Shown piece after piece: positions 1 to 9,521 of a DNA stretch of 9,521 nucleotides (position 1 is its first letter; each line of letters opens with the position of its first letter). The notes beneath the pieces were generated by a model. That model saw only the letters and a program-made list of their open reading frames with translations, ran no database searches and was not told where the DNA came from. A program made the translations under genes and the position numbers. Source of the DNA: Streptomyces sp. NRRL B-1347 (GTDB lineage Bacteria; Actinomycetota; Actinomycetes; Streptomycetales; Streptomycetaceae); assembly GCF_000720325.1 (NCBI RefSeq), contig NZ_JOJM01000123.1, forward strand, positions 1 to 9,521. Direction: 5' to 3'.

Positions 1-1
1 C

Positions 2-6277
<6,276 letters not shown>

Positions 6278-6359
6278 CGCGGACGCCCCCGTCCCCGGAA
6301 GTTACCGGCCGAAGGCTTTCCACCCCTGTCCGGGGTGCTCAGAGGAGTGACAAGAAACG
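6278..6359 (+). other. 82-nt spacer between two PKS genes, with two small hairpins
   Basis: The two genes are close and in the same direction, so they are probably in one operon. The spacer has two perfect short inverted repeats: GGACG-CCCC-CGTCC at 6281-6294 (5-bp stem) and CACCCC-TGTCC-GGGGTG at 6321-6337 (6-bp stem). Neither is followed by a T run, so neither looks like an intrinsic terminator. No promoter boxes were recognised. Confidence 0.5.
6342..6347 (+). promoter_or_regulatory. Ribosome binding site for the second PKS gene
   Basis: GAGGAG matches the anti-Shine-Dalgarno end of 16S rRNA and lies 12 nt before the GTG at 6360. This is slightly long. The GTG is still the best start because it gives the standard docking helix directly followed by a KS, and no in-frame ATG or GTG lies between the RBS and 6360. 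Confidence 0.75.
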
Positions 6360-9300
6360 GTGAGCGAGACCAAGCTGCGCGACTACCTCAAGCGCGCGAC
6401 GGCCAGCCTGCACGAAACTCGTCAAGAGCTGAAGGAACTCAAGGACAGGGACCGGGAGCCCATCGCGATCGTCGGCATGGGGTGCAGGTATCCCGGCGGG
6501 GTGGAGTCGCCCGAAGACCTGTGGGAGCTGGTCGCATCGGGCACCGACGCGGTCTCCACCTTCCCCGTGGACCGGGGGTGGGACGAGGACCTGTACGACC
6601 CCGACCCGGAGAAGCCGGGCAAGAGCTACACGCGTGAGGGCGGGTTCCTGCACGACGCGAACGGCTTCGACGCCTCCTTCTTCGGCATGAGCCCGCGTGA
6701 GGCGCTGGCGACCGACCCGCAGCAGCGGCTGCTCCTCGAGACGTCCTGGGAGGCGTTCGAGCGGGCGGGCATCGCCCCGGCGTCGGTGCGTGGCAGCCGA
6801 ACCGGCGTGTTCGTCGGCGTGATGTACAACGACTACGGCTCCCGCATCCAGGCCATACCGGAGGGCCTCGAAGGCCACCTCGGCAACGGCAGCGCTGGAA
6901 GTGTCGCTTCCGGCCGCATCTCCTACACCTTCGGCTTCGAAGGCCCCGCCATGACCGTGGACACCGCGTGCTCCTCGTCGCTCGTGGCGCTCCAACTGGC
7001 CGTCCAGGCGCTCCGCAAGGGCGACTGCTCGCTCGCGCTCGCCGGTGGCGTGGCCATGATGGCGACACCAGGGGTGTTCGTCGAGTTCAGCCGGTTGCGC
7101 GGACTCGCCGTGGACGGACGCTGCAAGTCGTTCTCGAACGCCGCCGACGGCACCGGATGGTCCGAGGGCGCCGGTGTGCTGCTGCTGGAGCGGCTGTCCG
7201 ACGCCCGGCGCAACGGGCACCAGGTGCTGGCCGTGGTACGGGGCGCCGCCGTGAACCAGGACGGGGCGAGCAGCCGCCTGACGGCTCCCAACGGCCCCTC
7301 GCAGCAGCGGGTGATCCGCGACGCGCTGCGCAACGCCGGCCTGTCCGCCGCCGATGTGGACGCGGTGGAGGCACACGGCACCGGAACACCGCTGGGCGAC
7401 CCCATCGAGGCACAAGCGCTGCTGGCCACCTACGGCCAGGAGCGCTCCGGAGCCGACCGGCCGTTGTGGCTGGGCTCGTTCAAGTCGAACGTGGGGCACA
7501 CACAGGCGGCCGCGGGCGTGGGTGGCGTCATCAAGATGGTGATGGCGATGCGGCACGGTGTGCTTCCCAAGACCCTGCACGTGGAGGAGCCGTCGGAGCA
7601 TGTGGACTGGTCGGCGGGGGCGGTATCGCTGCTGACCGAGTCGACCCCGTGGCCGGAGACGGGTGAGCGGCGCAGGGTCGGCGTGTCCTCGTTCGGCGTG
7701 AGCGGGACGAACGCGCATGTGATCCTGGAGCAGGCTCCGGAGGCCGAGGCGGCCGACGACGCTGAGGCCGAGGTCGCCGATGGTCCGGTGGCGTGGCTGG
7801 TGTCGGGCCGCAGCCAGGAGGGGCTGCGGGCACAGGCCGGGCGGCTGCGGGAGTTCGTGGCGGAGCGCCCGGAACTGGGCGCCGCCGACGTGGCGCGATC
7901 GCTGGTCATGACTCGGTCGGTGCTGGAGCACCGCGCGGTGCTGGTGGGCCGGGACCGGGACGAGTTGCTGTCCGGCCTGGGCGCCGTCACGGAGAAGTCC
8001 GCTCTTCCGGGCGTGGTGGTGGGCGAGAGCGCGCCTCCCGGCCGTTCGGTGTTTGTGTTCCCGGGTCAGGGGGCGCAGTGGGCGGGTATGGCGGTGGGTC
8101 TCCTGGAGTCTTCGCCGGTGTTCGCGGAGGCGATGGGTGAGTGTGAGTCGGCCCTGTCGGCTTACGTCGACTGGTCGTTGACGGACGTACTGCGCGGTGC
8201 CGAGGGTGCGCCTGGGTTTGACCGGGTGGATGTGGTGCAGCCGGTGCTGTTCGCGGTGATGGTGTCGTTGGCGCGGTTGTGGCGTTCGGTGGGTGTGGTG
8301 CCGGATGCGGTGATGGGTCACAGCCAGGGTGAGATCGCGGCCGCGTGTGTGGCGGGTGCGCTGTCGCTGGAGGACGCGGCGAAGGTGGTGACCCTGCGCT
8401 CGCAGGCGATCGCGGCCGGTCTTGCTGGTCGGGGTGGGATGGTGTCGGTCGGGCTTCCGGTCGACCAGGCCCGGGAGCGTATCGCCGCCTGGGACGGTGC
8501 GATATCTGTTGCCGCGGTGAATGGCCCGGGTTCGGTTGTGGTGTCCGGTGACGCGGGTGCGCTGGATGAGATGGTCGCGCAGCTGGAGGGTGAGGAGGTG
8601 CGGGTCCGCCGGGTTCCGGTGGATTACGCCTCGCACTCCGCGCATGTGGAGGAGATTCGCGAGGAGTTGCTGAGGGTTCTGGCGGACCTGAAGCCGCGTA
8701 CGTCCGAAGTGCCGTTCTACTCGACGGTGTCTGGCGAGCTGGTGGACACGGCCGGGCTGGACGCGGAGTACTGGTACCGCAATCTGCGCCAGACCGTGGA
8801 GCTGGAGTCCACCACCCGCACCCTGCTCGGCAGTGGGCACGGCGTGTTCATCGAGGTCAGCCCGCACCCGGTGCTGACCCTGCCGGTGCAGCAGACGGTC
8901 GAGGCCGTTGACGCGCAGGCCGTGGTCGTGGGCACGTTGCGCCGCGACGAGGGCGGTCTGGAGCGGTTCCTGACCTCCGCCGCCGAGGTATTCGTGAACG
9001 GCGCAGAGGTGGACTGGGCCGCCGTGCTGGAGGACCGGGGCGGTCGGCAGATTGAGCTGCCGACGTATGCCTTCCAGCGGGAGCGCTTCTGGCTTGATGC
9101 CCCCGCGGGTGTGGGTGATGTGGGTTCGGTGGGGTTGGGTTCGCTGGGGCACCCGCTGCCCGGGACGGCGTTCGTCGAGCTTGTGGGGCAGGCCGGGGAC
9201 CAGGTCGGCTGCGGCCGGATTGAGGAACTCGTCCTTGAGGCGCCGCTGATCCTGCCCGAGCACGGTGGGGTGCGGATCCAGGTCGAGGCGGGGGAGGCGG

Positions 9301-9521
9301 ATGCTTCCGGCTTCCGTGAGGTGAGCGTGTTCTCGCGGGAGGAGGCAGAGGGCGAGGGCGCGCCATGGACGTGCCATGCCCGTGGTGTGCTCGCGCCGAT
9401 GGCAGGTGCCGACACGGCTTCCTTCGACTTTGGTGTGTGGCCTCCGGTGGGGGCTGAGTTGGTTGATGTGTCGGGTGAGTATGTGCGGGCGGCGGAGAAC
9501 GGGCTGGAGTACGGGTCGGTT
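6360..9521 (+). CDS. Type I modular polyketide synthase, 3'-partial: docking domain-KS-AT-(deleted DH)
   Basis: This is the next subunit of the assembly line; 1054 residues are visible before the right edge and no stop is reached. The GTG start at 6360 follows a GAGGAG site. Order: docking coiled coil (2-32), KS (33-460, Cys204, His339, His380), AT (about 564-865, Ser655, YASH 756-759), post-AT linker ending [14 protein letters not shown], then a DH-type domain from about 928 to the edge. The AT predicts a methylmalonyl extender. The DH-type domain lacks about 38 residues including the catalytic His segment, so it is expected to be inactive. KR and ACP domains should lie beyond the window but cannot be seen. 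Third-position base use changes within the gene, low in C in the AT core and DH part. The docking domain and gene order suggest it accepts the chain from the ACP at 5900. Confidence 0.97.
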   Translation, partial: MSETKLRDYLKRATASLHETRQELKELKDRDREPIAIVGMGCRYPGGVESPEDLWELVASGTDAVSTFPVDRGWDEDLYDPDPEKPGKSYTREGGFLHDANGFDASFFGMSPREALATDPQQRLLLETSWEAFERAGIAPASVRGSRTGVFVGVMYNDYGSRIQAIPEGLEGHLGNGSAGSVASGRISYTFGFEGPAMTVDTACSSSLVALQLAVQALRKGDCSLALAGGVAMMATPGVFVEFSRLRGLAVDGRCKSFSNAADGTGWSEGAGVLLLERLSDARRNGHQVLAVVRGAAVNQDGASSRLTAPNGPSQQRVIRDALRNAGLSAADVDAVEAHGTGTPLGDPIEAQALLATYGQERSGADRPLWLGSFKSNVGHTQAAAGVGGVIKMVMAMRHGVLPKTLHVEEPSEHVDWSAGAVSLLTESTPWPETGERRRVGVSSFGVSGTNAHVILEQAPEAEAADDAEAEVADGPVAWLVSGRSQEGLRAQAGRLREFVAERPELGAADVARSLVMTRSVLEHRAVLVGRDRDELLSGLGAVTEKSALPGVVVGESAPPGRSVFVFPGQGAQWAGMAVGLLESSPVFAEAMGECESALSAYVDWSLTDVLRGAEGAPGFDRVDVVQPVLFAVMVSLARLWRSVGVVPDAVMGHSQGEIAAACVAGALSLEDAAKVVTLRSQAIAAGLAGRGGMVSVGLPVDQARERIAAWDGAISVAAVNGPGSVVVSGDAGALDEMVAQLEGEEVRVRRVPVDYASHSAHVEEIREELLRVLADLKPRTSEVPFYSTVSGELVDTAGLDAEYWYRNLRQTVELESTTRTLLGSGHGVFIEVSPHPVLTLPVQQTVEAVDAQAVVVGTLRRDEGGLERFLTSAAEVFVNGAEVDWAAVLEDRGGRQIELPTYAFQRERFWLDAPAGVGDVGSVGLGSLGHPLPGTAFVELVGQAGDQVGCGRIEELVLEAPLILPEHGGVRIQVEAGEADASGFREVSVFSREEAEGEGAPWTCHARGVLAPMAGADTASFDFGVWPPVGAELVDVSGEYVRAAENGLEYGSV
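6363..6455 (+). other. N-terminal docking domain (coiled coil)
   Basis: The first 32 residues before the KS are a short, highly charged amphipathic helix ([18 protein letters not shown] followed by [10 protein letters not shown]). This is the standard form of the N-terminal docking helix of modular PKS proteins, which dimerises as a parallel coiled coil and binds the acidic C-terminal helix of the preceding subunit. The basic residues near its start (Lys5, Arg7, Lys11, Arg12) would complement the DDE/DEE-rich tail of the upstream protein. Confidence 0.88.
6456..7739 (+). other. KS domain of the second PKS protein
   Basis: This ketosynthase begins at [15 protein letters not shown]. The catalytic residues are Cys204 in VDTACSSSL (6969-6971), His339 in [10 protein letters not shown] (7374-7376) and His380 in [12 protein letters not shown] (7497-7499). 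It ends at [18 protein letters not shown]. It should be active in chain elongation. The KS-AT linker that follows is acidic and Ala-rich ([14 protein letters not shown], about 7743-7784), unlike the Ser-Pro linker of the preceding module. Confidence 0.97.
6714..6766 (+). repeat. 53-bp tract identical to 932-984 (KS direct repeat, copy 2)
   Basis: This is the second copy of the KS tract described at 932-984, in the same orientation and in the equivalent position of the second KS domain. Confidence 0.9.
8049..8955 (+). other. AT domain, predicted methylmalonyl-CoA specific
   Basis: The domain opens at [15 protein letters not shown]. The nucleophilic Ser655 is in GHSQGE (8322-8324). The specificity motif is YASH (8625-8636, residues 756-759), and [17 protein letters not shown] lies upstream; both are methylmalonyl signatures. 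The domain is complete. Its core uses far fewer C-ending codons than the KS before it, which may reflect a separate origin. Confidence 0.94.
9126..9521 (+). other. DH-type domain with internal deletion, cut by the window edge
   Basis: The domain starts normally ([10 protein letters not shown]) but goes directly to PGTAFVEL at 9150-9173. In the intact DH upstream, HPL and PGTAF are separated by 38 residues containing the catalytic His of [12 protein letters not shown]. Everything after the junction aligns well with a normal DH ([22 protein letters not shown], then [18 protein letters not shown]), and the reading frame is kept. Without the His the domain should not dehydrate. The part carrying the catalytic Asp is beyond the edge. 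Confidence 0.88.

Noticed and set aside
6321..6337. Hairpin as an intrinsic transcription terminator
   Set aside because: The stem is only 6 bp and no T-rich run follows; the sequence continues directly into the ribosome binding site of the next gene.
6339..9377. Long open frame on the - strand (1012 codons) opposite the second PKS gene
   Set aside because: Same cause: stop codons are rare in GC-rich DNA read antisense to a coding region. No domain or plausible ribosome site was seen.

Overview
The window is high-GC DNA consistent with an actinomycete, most likely Streptomyces or a relative. Third codon positions are almost all G or C, and nearly the whole window is covered by two large genes on the + strand. 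Both encode type I modular polyketide synthase (PKS) proteins. The genus is inferred from composition and gene family only; no taxonomic marker is present.

Layout: nt 2-6277 is the 3' part of a giant PKS gene that enters from beyond the left edge. It holds the tail of one module (end of a ketoreductase, then an ACP), one complete module (KS - malonyl-type AT - DH - KR - ACP) and a C-terminal docking tail. An 82-nt spacer (6278-6359) carries two small GC-rich hairpins and a GAGGAG ribosome binding site. A second PKS gene starts with GTG at 6360 and leaves through the right edge. It shows an N-terminal coiled-coil docking domain, a KS, a methylmalonyl-type AT and the first part of a DH-type domain. 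No RNA genes, mobile elements, CRISPR arrays or promoters were seen.

How it works together: the acidic C-terminal tail of the first protein and the short charged N-terminal helix of the second look like a matched docking pair, so the chain probably passes from the first ACP2 to the second KS. The complete module should add a malonate unit and reduce and dehydrate it, giving an unmethylated double bond. The following module should add a methyl-branched unit. Its DH-type domain has lost about 38 residues in frame, including the catalytic histidine segment, so it should not dehydrate. If a working KR lies beyond the window, that position keeps a hydroxyl group.

No new class of system was found. 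The points worth a second look are the DH deletion, an altered HxxxGxxxxP motif in the other DH, patchy codon usage suggesting domain exchange around AT2/DH2, an in-frame hexanucleotide repeat coding a Ser-Pro linker, and a 53-bp identical tract shared by the two KS regions. The final polyketide cannot be named from this window.
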